57,651 nucleotides of DNA from Spirochaetota bacterium (GCA_022711355.1 JAKLFE010000029.1:1-57651); one strand, 5' to 3'. Counted from the first letter of the stretch, positions 14,387 through 23,185 are shown. The notes: generated by a model from the letters alone, not told the origin. Program-made: numbers and translations.

Positions 14387-15301
14387 ATGCACGCCAACCT
14401 GCACCTGCACTCGCGCTACTCCGACGGCAGCCTCTGGCCGGAGCGCATCGCCGAGCTCGCGGCGGGAGCCGGCCTGGCTTTGGCGGCCCTCACCGACCAC
14501 GACACCCTCGCCGGCTGCGCGCGCTTCGCCGACGCGGCGCGGAAGCTCGGGCTGGCGACCGTGAACGCCTGCGAGATCGACTGCGTCGCGCCCGAGATCG
14601 GCTACCGCTCCGAGCTCCTGGCCTACTTCCCCCGCGGGGCCTACGCCGCGACCGCCGCCCTCCTGGGCTCGGTCCTCGCCGCCCGCCGCGCCCGCCTCGA
14701 GCGCTTCGTCGAGCGGGCCCGGACCCTGTTCCGCCGGCCCGAGCTCGGCTTCGACAAGCTCCTCGCGCGGAAGCTCGGCCCCGAGATCCCCCCGGAAGGG
14801 GCGCCCGAGGGCCTCTCCTTCAACAAGGTCGACTTCTTCACCTACCTCAAGGCCGAGGGGGTCATCGAGCCCTCGGTCCGCTACCGGGAGTTCGGCCGCG
14901 CCTACTTCGACTCGGGCCTCATCCGGCAGGAGCGCTTCCCTAAGCCCGAGGCGGAGGAGGTCGCGGCGGCGGCGCGGGCCGACGGCGGCCTCCTCGTCCT
15001 GCCCCACCCCGGCCACCAGTTCGGCGACGACCCCGCCCGCATGAAGCGCGAGCAGGCCCGGGTCTACGAGCTCCTCGCCTGGTTCCGCGACCGGGGGGTC
15101 GCGGGCGTCGAGCTGTACTGGTACGGCGACGCGGAGCGGAGCGCCCCCATCAACAAGCTCGTCGCGGGCCTCGCGGCCGAGCTCGGCCTCTTCGTCACCT
15201 ACGGCTCCGATTGCCACGGCCCCGGCTCGGAGAAGCACACGCTCGGCAAGTTCGCCGGCGATTTCGGCGGCTTCCCGGAGGTAGCATGCCCCACTGCGTA
15301 G
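14387..15301 (+). CDS. PHP-domain metal-dependent phosphoesterase
   Basis: The 304-residue product starts with the PHP signature NLHLHSRYSDGSLWPERI (His at about 6 and 8), continues with ALTDHDTLAG and NACEID (metal-binding Asp, His, Glu), LVLPHPGHQF (His) and ends with GSDCHGPGSEKH (Asp and His). Such stand-alone PHP proteins hydrolyse phosphate esters, for example nucleoside monophosphates, 3',5'-bisphosphates or short RNA; the substrate is not determined here. Its last 16 nt overlap the start of thyX, so the two are coupled. The start at 14387 fits the family, in which the first HxH lies within the first ten residues. Confidence 0.85.
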   Translation: MHANLHLHSRYSDGSLWPERIAELAAGAGLALAALTDHDTLAGCARFADAARKLGLATVNACEIDCVAPEIGYRSELLAYFPRGAYAATAALLGSVLAARRARLERFVERARTLFRRPELGFDKLLARKLGPEIPPEGAPEGLSFNKVDFFTYLKAEGVIEPSVRYREFGRAYFDSGLIRQERFPKPEAEEVAAAARADGGLLVLPHPGHQFGDDPARMKREQARVYELLAWFRDRGVAGVELYWYGDAERSAPINKLVAGLAAELGLFVTYGSDCHGPGSEKHTLGKFAGDFGGFPEVACPTA

Positions 15302-16137
15302 TCGACGCGGCCGAGGAGATCCTCGACCGCCAGTTCCCCGTCCTCGACAAGGGCTTCGTCCGCCTCGTCGACTACCTGGGCGGCGACGCCCGGATCGTCC
15401 AGGCGGCCCGGGTCTCCTACGGCGCGGGCACCAAGAGCTACCGGGAGGACGCGGCCCTCATCGACCACCTCCTGCGCAACGAGCATACCTCGCCCTTCGA
15501 GCAGGTGGTCCTCACCTTCCACGTGAAGCTGCCCATCTTCGTCGCCCGGCAGTGGATACGGCACCGCACCGCCCGCGTCAACGAGATCTCGGGGCGCTAC
15601 TCGGTGATGAAGGACGAGTTCTACCTGCCCCGGCCCGGGGACGTCGCCCTCCAGAGCGAGGACAACAAGCAGGGCAGGGCCCCGGGGCCCGCGCCCGAGG
15701 GCCTCGCGGAGTCGGCCATCGCGCGGCTCGAGGCCGGGCAGCGCGCCGCCTACGCCGACTACTCCGCCCTGGTCGACTCGGGGCTGGCCCGCGAGCTCGC
15801 CCGCATCGACCTGCCGGTCTCGCTCTACACCGAGTGGTACTGGCAGATCGACCTGCACAACCTCTTCCGCTTCCTCGAGCTCCGCCTCGACGCCCACGCC
15901 CAGCTCGAGATCCGCGAGTACGCCCGCGCCATCCTCGGCATCGCGCGCCGCGTGGCCCCGGCGGCCTGCGCGAGCTTCGAGAACCACAGGCTGGGGGGCC
16001 TCCGCCTCTCCGCCCAGGAGCTGGCCGAGCTGCGGAGGCGGCTGGGCTCGCCTAACGCGCCGACGGACGCCGCCCCCCTCGAGGGCAAGGCCCTCGAGCG
16101 CTTCGAGGAGAAGCTCCGCTCGGGCAGGCAGCTCTAG
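15286..16137 (+). CDS. thyX: Flavin-dependent thymidylate synthase
   Basis: The 283-residue product contains the ThyX motif RHRTARVNEISGRY (residues 92-105; consensus RHRxxSxNExSxRY) and the flanking HTSPFEQVVLTFHVKLPIF and LYTEWYWQIDLHNLFRFL. It makes dTMP from dUMP with methylenetetrahydrofolate, FAD and NADPH, and replaces ThyA. In the motif Ala stands where Ser is common (RTARVNE), a tolerated change in some members. The ATG at 15286 is preceded by GGAGGT at ideal spacing. It overlaps the PHP gene by 16 nt. No folate gene is adjacent. Confidence 0.93.
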   Translation: MPHCVVDAAEEILDRQFPVLDKGFVRLVDYLGGDARIVQAARVSYGAGTKSYREDAALIDHLLRNEHTSPFEQVVLTFHVKLPIFVARQWIRHRTARVNEISGRYSVMKDEFYLPRPGDVALQSEDNKQGRAPGPAPEGLAESAIARLEAGQRAAYADYSALVDSGLARELARIDLPVSLYTEWYWQIDLHNLFRFLELRLDAHAQLEIREYARAILGIARRVAPAACASFENHRLGGLRLSAQELAELRRRLGSPNAPTDAAPLEGKALERFEEKLRSGRQL

Positions 16138-16193
16138 GGATCCGGAGGCGCGGCCTCGGGAGCCGCCGGCGCGGGCCGGGGCCAGCCCCGCCC

Positions 16194-17243
16194 TCAGACC
16201 CTGAGGAACTTCTGCTCGCCCGCCCCGTACAGGAGCTCGGCCTGGACCTTGTCCCCGTCCCCGTTCTTCACCAGGCCCCGGAAGGAGCCGAAGGGGCCGT
16301 GGTAGTCGCTCTCGGCGACGCCGTAGTTGAAGCGCAGGTCGTTGGCGGCCTCGGGCACGAAGACGAGGTCGACGAGGCCCTCGGTGTCCTGGATGACCCA
16401 CTCCCCGCCCGGGCCCCGGGGCCTGGTCACCTTGACCGGGGGCAGGGGCCAGGTCCGGTTGTTGATCCACAGGCAGTTCTCGTTGTGCCTGGCCTGGTCC
16501 CGCACCTGGTTGTTCGTGAGGTTGAAGCCCGCGCGCCGGCCCTTCTGGTCCAGGCCGAAGCCGGTCGCCCAGTCGTAGCGCATGTGGTAGGGATAGTAGC
16601 CCTTGTGGTCGTCGATGACGCCCATCGCGGCGGGCCCGCCGATGCCGAAGGACTCGCTCCCCACGACGAGCTCGCCCTCGAGGGGCATGAGAGCCTTGGT
16701 CGAGTAGATGGCCCTATTCAGGCTGAGGGGCATGCAGACCGATTGGAGGGCCGCGGCCTTGGGCCCGCAGGCGAAGCGGAACTCCCCCGCGAAGGAGGCG
16801 GAGGCGTCGCGATCCGAGCGCTGCACCGAGACGGCGATGGAGCCCGCGTCGTAGTCGCAGCGGTACTCGAGGAAGGAGCTCCGCGAGCGGTAGGCCGTCC
16901 TCGCGCCGGACAGGCTCTGGCCGAAGCCGAAGGCGCTGCCCGGCAGGGGGACCTGGAAGCCGAAGCGCCGCTTCCGCTCCCGGTCGTAGGCCTGGAAGAG
17001 GGCGAGGCTCAGGGTCTTCGCGTTGTAGAGCGAGGTGAAGAAGAACCAGCGAGCGTCCCCGAACTGGAAGGCCTGCCACTCCTTGAGGCGCCAGGAGCGG
17101 ACCAGGCGGGGCAGGCGGTAGCCGTAGATGCGCTCGAGGTCGATGAGGTTCGCCCGGCCGAAGGGGGTGCCGAAGCGCCCGAGCTCGAGCCCGGCGGGGG
17201 AGACCAGGGCCTCGGGGGCCGGCTCGAAGCCCTTGAAGCTCAA
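16194..17243 (-). CDS. DUF2804 family protein
   Basis: The 349-residue product matches the DUF2804 layout: an N-terminal RANLIDLERIYGYRLPRLVRSWRLKEWQAFQF block, a middle rich in aromatic residues and beta structure, then DDHKGYYPYHMRYDWATGFG and NLTNNQVRDQARHNENCLWINN near the C-terminus. The function is unknown; the fold appears to be a calycin-like beta barrel with a possible lipid or hydrophobic ligand (inference). No signal peptide is visible. The start is a TTG at 17243 whose TTGA overlaps the stop of the upstream dehydrogenase gene, with GGGAG upstream, so translation is coupled. Confidence 0.75.
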   Translation of the reverse strand: MSFKGFEPAPEALVSPAGLELGRFGTPFGRANLIDLERIYGYRLPRLVRSWRLKEWQAFQFGDARWFFFTSLYNAKTLSLALFQAYDRERKRRFGFQVPLPGSAFGFGQSLSGARTAYRSRSSFLEYRCDYDAGSIAVSVQRSDRDASASFAGEFRFACGPKAAALQSVCMPLSLNRAIYSTKALMPLEGELVVGSESFGIGGPAAMGVIDDHKGYYPYHMRYDWATGFGLDQKGRRAGFNLTNNQVRDQARHNENCLWINNRTWPLPPVKVTRPRGPGGEWVIQDTEGLVDLVFVPEAANDLRFNYGVAESDYHGPFGSFRGLVKNGDGDKVQAELLYGAGEQKFLRV

Positions 17244-18142
17244 CGCTTGGCTCCCGCCTCGGCCGCGCGCCGCTCGTACAGGAGGTAGAGGGCCTGGGTG
17301 CCCTTGTCGCCCATGCCCGCGCCCTCGACCTCGGCGAAAAGCCGCTCCGCCAGGGCGAGGAGGGGAAGCTCGAGCCGCATCTCCTTGGCCGCGTCGAGGG
17401 CGATGCGGAGGTCCTTGAGGAAGTGCTTCACGTAGAAGCCGGGCTCGAAGTTCCCGTCGAGCATGCGGGGCACCATGGAGTTGAGCTGCCAGCTCCCCGC
17501 GGAGCCGGCCCCGATGCTCTGGAGGACGGTCCGGGGATCGAGGCCCGCCGCCTTGGAATACTCGAGGGACTCGACCGCGCCCATGAGGTTGCCCGCGATG
17601 ACGATCTGGTTGGCCATCTTCGTGTGCTGGCCGGCCCCGGGCCCGCCCTGGAGGACCACGGTCTTGCCCATGGCCTCGAGGAGGGGCTTCACGGCCTCGA
17701 AGGCCTGCCGCTCGCCGCCGACCATGATGGTCAGGGTCGCGTTCTTGGCGCCGACGTCCCCGCCGGAGACCGGCGCGTCGAGGGCGGAGAGGCCCTTGGC
17801 CGCGGCGGCCGCGGCGATGCGCCGGGCGAGGTCGGGCCGGGAGGTCGTCGTGTCGACGAGGATGGCGCCGGGAGCCGCGTTCTCGATGAGGCCCTTCGGG
17901 CCGAAGTAGACTTCCTCGACGTCGGAGGGATAGCCGACCATGGTGAAGACGACGCGGCACTTCGGGGCCATGGCGGACGGGCTCTCGTCCCAGGCCGCGC
18001 CCTGCTCGACGAGGGCCTGGGCCTTCTCCCTCGTCCTCGTGTAGACGCGGACCGGCCAGCCGGCCTTCATGAGGTGGCCGGCCATGCTCGCGCCCATGAC
18101 GCCCGTGCCGATGAAGCCGACGCTATCTTTCTTGGGATCCAT
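17240..18142 (-). CDS. NAD(P)-dependent beta-hydroxyacid dehydrogenase (3-hydroxyisobutyrate dehydrogenase family)
   Basis: The 300-residue product begins with SVGFIGTGVMGASMAGHL, the nucleotide-binding and family signature, and has DAPVSGGDVGAKNATL (substrate-binding serine/glycine loop) and GQHTKMANQ with the catalytic Lys. It oxidises or reduces a small hydroxyacid such as 3-hydroxyisobutyrate, tartronate semialdehyde or a related compound; the exact substrate is open. The ATG at 18142 is preferred over the ATG at 18154 because GGAGGA lies 4-9 nt before the former and inside the coding frame of the latter. It is co-transcribed with the DUF2804 gene. Confidence 0.85.
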   Translation of the reverse strand: MDPKKDSVGFIGTGVMGASMAGHLMKAGWPVRVYTRTREKAQALVEQGAAWDESPSAMAPKCRVVFTMVGYPSDVEEVYFGPKGLIENAAPGAILVDTTTSRPDLARRIAAAAAAKGLSALDAPVSGGDVGAKNATLTIMVGGERQAFEAVKPLLEAMGKTVVLQGGPGAGQHTKMANQIVIAGNLMGAVESLEYSKAAGLDPRTVLQSIGAGSAGSWQLNSMVPRMLDGNFEPGFYVKHFLKDLRIALDAAKEMRLELPLLALAERLFAEVEGAGMGDKGTQALYLLYERRAAEAGAKR

Positions 18143-18231
18143 GCATTCCTCCATATCTATGTCGCGATGGATACTCTAACCCGGATACGGAGGGAGGGCA
18201 ACCCGAGGGGGGCGGCATCGCGCCCTCCCGC

Positions 18232-18261
18232 TTGCGCCGAGCGCCTTCCAGGAGCTATTCT
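18232..18261 (+). promoter_or_regulatory. Possible promoter of the cobalamin riboswitch/btu operon
   Basis: TTGCGC (18232-18237), an 18-bp spacer and TATTCT (18256-18261) place a transcript start near 18268, about 20 nt before the riboswitch P1 stem. The hexamer matches are moderate. Confidence 0.4.
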
Positions 18262-18286
18262 TTCGAGGCGTTCCGCGGTGCCCCGC

Positions 18287-18526
18287 GGTTCCGGCGCGTC
18301 GCGCCGACCCGGGTAAAGGGAATGCGGTGCGGCCTCCCCCTCGGGAAGCCAATTCCGCAGCAGCCCCCGCTACTGTGAGCGAGCGTCAAGGGAAGGACCG
18401 GGCAGGCCAGGTGGCCTCCCGCGCCGGGCTTTCGGCCCGGCGAGCCACTGGGGCGACCCGGGAAGGCTCTCCTCCCAGCCGAAGCCGTCTTCGGCGCGCC
18501 GCGAGCCAGGAAACCTGCCGGGAACC
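18287..18526 (+). promoter_or_regulatory. Cobalamin (B12) riboswitch
   Basis: The leader contains the conserved core of the class: GGTGCGG, GGGAAGCCAATTCCGCAGC, CCCCGCTACTGTGA, a GCCACTGGG element, GGGAAGG and finally the B12 box AGCCAGGAAACCTGCC (18504-18519). GGTTCCGGC (18287-18295) pairs with GCCGGGAACC (18517-18526) to close P1. It precedes a binding protein, permease and ATPase, so it should switch cobalamin uptake off when adenosylcobalamin or methylcobalamin is abundant. CTCCTCCC at 18469-18476 is complementary to the Shine-Dalgarno GGGAGGAG (18549-18556), suggesting control of translation; no intrinsic terminator is seen before btuF. Confidence 0.93.
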
Positions 18527-18557
18527 CTATCTCATTCGACTCTTCGGAGGGAGGAGG

Positions 18558-18566
18558 ATGACGTGA
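18558..18566 (+). other. Two-codon ORF (ATG ACG TGA) overlapping the btuF start
   Basis: An ATG 7 nt after GGAGG (18546-18550) is followed at once by ACG and TGA. The TGA overlaps the GTG start of btuF (18563), which has its own Shine-Dalgarno GAGGAGG (18551-18557). This could couple re-initiation to riboswitch state or may be accidental. Confidence 0.3.
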
Positions 18567-19681
18567 GAAGGGCCCTTCCCCCTTGGCCCGCTCTAGCCCT
18601 GGCCATCGCCGCCCTGGCGCCCCATGCCGCGGCCGCCCAGGCGAGGGCCGCCACACCTGGCTTCTCCATCGAGCGCGGACCCGGCTACAAGATCCTCCGC
18701 GTCGCCTCGCCCTGGCCGGGGGCGGCCCGGGCCTACAGCTACGTCCTCTACCCCCGGGGCTCGCCCAGGCCGGCGGGCATCCGGGCCGACCGCTTCGTCG
18801 AGATCCCGGTCCGCCGGGTCGTCACCTTCTCCACCACCTACCTGGCCCAGATCGCCTCGTTAGGCGAAACCGACAGCGTCGTGGGCGTCGACTCGGCCGC
18901 GGCCGTGAGCTCCCCCGAGCTCCGCGCCAGGATCGCCTCGGGCCGTATCGCCGAGGTCGCCCGGAACTGGGCCCCCAACGTGGAGCTCCTCATCGCCTTG
19001 AAGCCCGACCTCGTCCTGGCCTACGGCATGGGCAACGAGTGGGACAGCCATCCCAAGCTCGAGGAGGCGGGCCTCCCCGTCGTCATCGACGCGGAGTGGA
19101 ACGAGAACGAGCCCCTCGCCCGGGCTGCCTGGCTCGAATTCGTCGCCGCCTTCTACGGCAAGGAGGAGCTCGCGCGCGGGCGCCTTTCGGGGGTCGAGGC
19201 CGAGTACGGCCGCCTCAAGGAGCTCGCGGCCCGGGCCGAGCGCCGCCCCTGGGTCCTCGTCAACGGGCCCTTCCAGGGCTCGTGGAGCGTCTCCGGCGGC
19301 CGCAGCTACATGGCCCGCGCCATAGCCGACGCGGGCGGCGCCTACCTCTGGGCCGAGGACGGGAGCACGGGGGGCCTGGTCCTCTCCATCGAGGCCGTCT
19401 ACGCCCGGGCCCTCCGGGCCGATATCTGGCTCAATCCGAGCTTCGGCGCGCAGAGGGCCGCCGACATAGCCGCCCTCGACCCCCGCTTCGCCTCCCTCCC
19501 CGTCCTCGCCGCCGGCGGGGTCTGGAACAACAACCTCCGCCTGAACGGCGAGGGGGGCAACGACTACTTCGAGTCCGCGGTCCTCAATCCCCACGAGGTC
19601 CTCGCCGACCTCGTCGCCATCTTCCATCCCGAGCTCCTCCCGGGGAGGCGCTTCGCCTACTATCGGAGGATCGAGCCGTGA
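18563..19681 (+). CDS. btuF: Periplasmic cobalamin-binding protein of the ABC importer (BtuF-like)
   Basis: The 372-residue product has a signal peptide (WPALALAIAALAPHAAAAQA, predicted cleavage after AAA) and a class III periplasmic-binding fold: RRVVTFSTTYLAQIASLGETDSVVGV, PNVELLIALKPDLVLAYG and a C-terminal lobe ending in PHEVLADLVAIFHPEL. This family binds cobalamin or iron-siderophores; the riboswitch immediately upstream points to corrinoid. The start is a GTG at 18563, 5 nt after GAGGAGG. No lipobox is seen, so the protein may be soluble in the periplasm. The permease gene overlaps its stop by 4 nt. Confidence 0.88.
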   Translation: MRRALPPWPALALAIAALAPHAAAAQARAATPGFSIERGPGYKILRVASPWPGAARAYSYVLYPRGSPRPAGIRADRFVEIPVRRVVTFSTTYLAQIASLGETDSVVGVDSAAAVSSPELRARIASGRIAEVARNWAPNVELLIALKPDLVLAYGMGNEWDSHPKLEEAGLPVVIDAEWNENEPLARAAWLEFVAAFYGKEELARGRLSGVEAEYGRLKELAARAERRPWVLVNGPFQGSWSVSGGRSYMARAIADAGGAYLWAEDGSTGGLVLSIEAVYARALRADIWLNPSFGAQRAADIAALDPRFASLPVLAAGGVWNNNLRLNGEGGNDYFESAVLNPHEVLADLVAIFHPELLPGRRFAYYRRIEP

Positions 19682-20727
19682 GGCCGGCGGGCGCGGCCCG
19701 GGGCAGGGCCATCCTCGCGGCCCTCGCGGCGGCCGCGCTGATCCTCTTCGCCGCCGACCTCGCCCTCGGCTCGGTCCGCGTGCCCTTGCGCGAGGTCGCC
19801 CGGGCCCTCGCGGGCCTGCCGGGCGACCCGACGAGCGCGAGCATCGTCTCGGTCTTCCGCCTGCCCAAGGCCCTCACGGCCCTGGCCGCGGGGGCCGCCC
19901 TCGCCGTCTCCGGCCTCGTCCTCCAGACCCTGTTCCGAAACCACCTCGCGGGGCCGGATTCCCTCGGCCTCGGCGCGGGGGCGAGCGTGGGCGTCGCCCT
20001 CGTCGTCCTCGCCGCCGGCGGCCCCGGCTCCTCCCTCCTCGCCGGCCTCGGGACCCTGGGCTACGGCGCCCTGGCCCTCGCCGCGAGCGTCGGGGCCCTC
20101 CTCGTCCTCGGCCTAATCCTCGCCCTCTCGCGGCGCTTCGACGACGCGGTCACCCTCCTCATCGTCGGCCTCCTCGTCGGCTACCTCGCCGGCAGCCTCG
20201 TCTCGGTCCTCGTGTACTTCGGCTCCCCCCAGAAGGTCCAGGTCTACCTCGGCTGGACCTACGGCTCCTTCTCCTCGGTGACGAGGCGGGAGCTGCCCGT
20301 CCTCCTCGGCTCGGTGGCCCTGGGCCTGTCCCTCACGGCCCGGAGCTCGAAGCCCCTCAACGCCCTCCTCCTCGGCGAGCGCTTCGCCGAGGGCCTCGGC
20401 GTCCGGGTCCGCGGGGCGCGGACCCGGATCCTCGTCGCCGCGGCCATCCTGGCCGGGGCGGCCACCGCCTTCTGCGGCCCCATCGCCTTCCTCGGGATCG
20501 CCGCCCCGCAGGCCGCGCGCCGCCTCTTCCGCTCGAGCGACCACGCCCTCCTCATCCCCGGCTCCGCCCTCGCGGGCTCGATCTTCGCCTTGGCGGCCGA
20601 CCTCGCCTCCCAGGCCCCGGGGGGCGGGGCCGTCCTCCCGATCAACCCCCTCCTCGCCCTGATCGGCTCGCCGATCATCCTCGGGCTCTTCCTCCGGAGC
20701 TCCCGCTCGAGCCCGGACCGGGTGTAG
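19678..20727 (+). CDS. btuC: Cobalamin ABC transporter permease (FecCD/BtuC family)
   Basis: The 349-residue membrane protein has about ten hydrophobic segments and the FecCD/BtuC motifs FRLPKALTALAAGAALAVSGLVLQTLFRNHLAGPDSLGL (split here by convention of the family's R-P-R-L and G-N-P-L-A-x-P-x-x-L-G motifs) and GPIAFLGIAAPQAARRL, which contacts the ATPase. As a dimer it forms the inner-membrane channel for corrinoid import. The start is a GTG overlapping the btuF stop (GTGA), with GGAGGA upstream. It is followed 2 nt later by the ATPase gene. Confidence 0.9.
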   Translation: MRPAGAARGRAILAALAAAALILFAADLALGSVRVPLREVARALAGLPGDPTSASIVSVFRLPKALTALAAGAALAVSGLVLQTLFRNHLAGPDSLGLGAGASVGVALVVLAAGGPGSSLLAGLGTLGYGALALAASVGALLVLGLILALSRRFDDAVTLLIVGLLVGYLAGSLVSVLVYFGSPQKVQVYLGWTYGSFSSVTRRELPVLLGSVALGLSLTARSSKPLNALLLGERFAEGLGVRVRGARTRILVAAAILAGAATAFCGPIAFLGIAAPQAARRLFRSSDHALLIPGSALAGSIFALAADLASQAPGGGAVLPINPLLALIGSPIILGLFLRSSRSSPDRV

Positions 20728-20729
20728 CG

Positions 20730-21773
20730 ATGTCGCGCAACCTCTGCGTCCTGGCGGCGAGGGAGCTCGCCATCGGCTGGCGCCGCGGCCGCGAGGCGGT
20801 GCCCCTGGCCTCGGGCATTACTCTCTCGCTCAGGCCCGGCGAGCTGGCAGCCCTGGTCGGCCCGAACGGCTCGGGAAAGTCGACCCTCCTGCGGAGCCTG
20901 ACGGGCTTGCAGGAGCCCTTGTCGGGGGCGGTCGAGCTCTGCGGACGCCACCTCGCGGGCCTAGCGGTCGAGGAACGGGCGCGGCTCGCGGCCACCGTCC
21001 TCACCGACCGCTTCGACTCCGGCTGGTTCACCGTCTTCGACATCGTCGCCTTCGGCCGCTACCCCTTCACCGACGCCCGCAACCGCCTGTCCCCGCGCGA
21101 CCGGGCCTTCGTGCTCGACGCGATCGAGTCGGTCGGCCTGGGAACCCTGGCCGACCGCCGCTGCGGCGAGCTCTCCGACGGGGAGCGGCAGAAGGCCCTG
21201 ATCGCCCGGGCCGTCGCCCAGGACTGCCCACTCCTCGTCCTCGACGAGCCCACCGCCTTCCTCGACGCCGGTGCCCGCATCGAGGCCTTCCACCTAGCCC
21301 TCCGCCTCGCCCGCGACCAGCGCAAGGCGGTGGTGGTCTCTACCCACGATCTCGACCTCGCACTCCGCTACGCCGACTCCCTCTGGCTCCTCGACCGGGA
21401 GCACCGCTTCGAATCAGGGGCGCCCGAGGACCTCGCCCTCGGCGGGGCGGTCGGCCGGGCCTTCGACGGGCCGGGGCTTCGCTTCGACCCCGCCACGTCC
21501 TCCTTCCGCGCCGAGGAGGACAGCCCGCGGGTCTTCGTGTCGATCGAGGGCGAAAAAGCCGCGGCGGCCTGGGCCGAGCGGGTCGCCCTGCGCCTCGGCT
21601 TCGGAATCGCGGGAGGAAGCGAGGACGGTCCGCATGCGGCGGATGGGCCAGCGGCCGTCATACGGGCAGAGGCTGGGCCCTGCGGGCCGGGCTGGAGGCT
21701 ACGCGTGGCATCGGGCGAGCGGAGCTTCGAAAGCCTCGAGGGTCTCGCGGCCGCTCTCCGGGAGCTCTTTTAA
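20730..21773 (+). CDS. btuD: Cobalamin ABC transporter ATP-binding protein with C-terminal extension
   Basis: The 347-residue ATPase shows Walker A GPNGSGKST, the signature LSDGERQK, Walker B LLVLDEPTAFLD and the switch His in STHDLD. The signature differs from canonical LSGGQ (Asp replaces a Gly). The core domain ends near residue 250; the remaining about 95 residues (from FDGPGLRFDP) form an extra beta/alpha domain not present in E. coli BtuD. Similar extensions occur in some siderophore/cobalamin ATPases, but its function is unknown. It starts 2 nt after btuC and its TAA stop lies 3 bp before the outer left repeat of the insertion sequence. Confidence 0.9.
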   Translation: MSRNLCVLAARELAIGWRRGREAVPLASGITLSLRPGELAALVGPNGSGKSTLLRSLTGLQEPLSGAVELCGRHLAGLAVEERARLAATVLTDRFDSGWFTVFDIVAFGRYPFTDARNRLSPRDRAFVLDAIESVGLGTLADRRCGELSDGERQKALIARAVAQDCPLLVLDEPTAFLDAGARIEAFHLALRLARDQRKAVVVSTHDLDLALRYADSLWLLDREHRFESGAPEDLALGGAVGRAFDGPGLRFDPATSSFRAEEDSPRVFVSIEGEKAAAAWAERVALRLGFGIAGGSEDGPHAADGPAAVIRAEAGPCGPGWRLRVASGERSFESLEGLAAALRELF

Positions 21774-21776
21774 ACA

Positions 21777-21812
21777 GCCTCGAATCCTGTTTTTACTGCC
21801 TCGAACCCTGTT
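21777..21812 (+). repeat. Duplicated left-end repeat of the insertion sequence
   Basis: GCCTCGAATCCTGTT (21777-21791) and GCCTCGAACCCTGTT (21798-21812) are two copies with period 21 and one mismatch. The inner copy, extended to ACTGCCTCGAACCCTGT, matches the right end of the element in inverted orientation with one mismatch. Confidence 0.75.
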
Positions 21813-21854
21813 GCGCCCTCAATCAGGGAGCCAATCGAGACGCGTTGGGAGGGC

Positions 21855-22988
21855 ATGAACGCCTTCATCCCTCCCTTCTGCCCCTGGAAAGGCTGCAGCG
21901 AGCATCATCTGTCCAGCTCGAAGCACCCCTACCAGGCCTACCTCCCCTGGGGCTCCTATCCCACCAAGGCCTTCGGCCGCGTGCCCCGTTTCCGCTGCAC
22001 TTCCTGCGGCAGGACCTTCTCCGTCCAGAGCTTCAGCCTCGACTACTACGCCAAGCGCGTCGTCGACTACCAGGATGTCTCGCGACGCCTGTCCTCCTGC
22101 GAGTCGCTCAGAGCTATCGGCCGCAACCTCGGGCTGTCCTGCGACTCGGTGTCCAACCGCATCTCACGGGCTAGTCGCCAGGCCATAGCCGCCGAGTCGC
22201 GGCTCGCCGCGAGCCGCCATCCCGACGAGGACCTCGCGGCCGACGGCTTCGAGAGCTTCTGCGTCTCCCAGTTCTTCCCCAACAACATCCACCTCCTGGT
22301 CGGGCAAGGCTCCCAGTTCGTGTACGCGTCAAACCACGTGACGCTCCGCCGCAAGGGAAGGATGACGAAGACCCAGAAGCGCCGGCGGGCTGAGCTCGAC
22401 GAGCGCTTCCGGCCGACGCCCCGGGGCCTGGAGCGGGGCTTCTCGCGGATAGCCACCGAGGCGCTCCGCCTCTTGTCCGACTCCTCGCGCGCGAGCCTCC
22501 AGCTGTGGACCGACGAGAAGCTCGAGTACCGCCGGGCACTCGAAGGACGTCCTGTGTTCGCATCCCTGGAGGCTGCGGGTCGGTTCCGGCACCGGAGGGT
22601 CTCGTCGCGGGCCGCTCGGACGAGAGCCAATCCCCTGTACCCGGTGAACTACTTCGACCGGGAGCTGCGCAAGGATCTGCACGAGCATGTGCGGGAGACG
22701 GTCTGCTTCGGGAGGAACGTGAACCACCAGAGCGAGCGGCTTGTCCTGTACCTGTTCGGGCACAACTACGGTAAGCCCTTCAGGATCGCCGGCGAGCGTC
22801 GGAGCCACGCCGAGGTGGCGGGCTACGACACCGGAGCGATCGGGGCTGAGCTTAAGCGGATCTGGACGCGGCGGTCGTTCCTGAGCCTTGAGGAGCTGCC
22901 GGAGGATCAGCGGGACATCTGGCTCCGGCTGCGCCGGACGCCTTTGAAGGAGGGGAAGCAGTACCTCCCGAAGTACGCGGCGGCTTGA
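21855..22988 (+). CDS. Transposase with N-terminal zinc finger
   Basis: The 377-residue product has an N-terminal four-cysteine finger (CPWKGC then FRCTSCGRTF), a helix-turn-helix (VSRRLSSCESLRAIGRNLGLSCDSVSNRI) and a catalytic-type region with DGFESF (about residue 130) and TDEKLEY, followed by a basic Arg-rich segment and HNYGKPFRI near the end. The order of finger, HTH and DDE-like core resembles IS1-like and related families, but I cannot assign the family. The frame is complete, with no frameshift or internal stop. GGGAGGGC lies directly before the ATG. Its terminal repeats flank it on both sides. Confidence 0.8.
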   Translation: MNAFIPPFCPWKGCSEHHLSSSKHPYQAYLPWGSYPTKAFGRVPRFRCTSCGRTFSVQSFSLDYYAKRVVDYQDVSRRLSSCESLRAIGRNLGLSCDSVSNRISRASRQAIAAESRLAASRHPDEDLAADGFESFCVSQFFPNNIHLLVGQGSQFVYASNHVTLRRKGRMTKTQKRRRAELDERFRPTPRGLERGFSRIATEALRLLSDSSRASLQLWTDEKLEYRRALEGRPVFASLEAAGRFRHRRVSSRAARTRANPLYPVNYFDRELRKDLHEHVRETVCFGRNVNHQSERLVLYLFGHNYGKPFRIAGERRSHAEVAGYDTGAIGAELKRIWTRRSFLSLEELPEDQRDIWLRLRRTPLKEGKQYLPKYAAA

Positions 22989-23124
22989 GCGGGGGGGATT
23001 ACGGGGAAGAATTCTCGTTACGGTGGGCACACGAGCAGAGCAGGTTTCTAGCAGGACCGCTTGCTGGCAGCAGAGGATAGCGCTTTCACTCCCGGTGCCC
23101 GATGGGAAGGGTGGGGCGCGGGGC

Positions 23125-23185
23125 AGCGCGACGAGAATCGCGATCTAGTGAGCGATTCTCGTCGCGCTGAACCTTCCGAAGGTTC
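23125..23185. repeat. Strong hairpins in the 3' tail of the insertion sequence
   Basis: Arms 23125-23141 and 23152-23168 are perfect 17-bp complements around a 10-nt loop. Immediately after, GAACCTTC and GAAGGTTC (23169-23185) form a second perfect palindrome around a single C. No T-run follows, so neither is a standard terminator. They may protect from transcription into the element or act in transposition. Confidence 0.8.
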
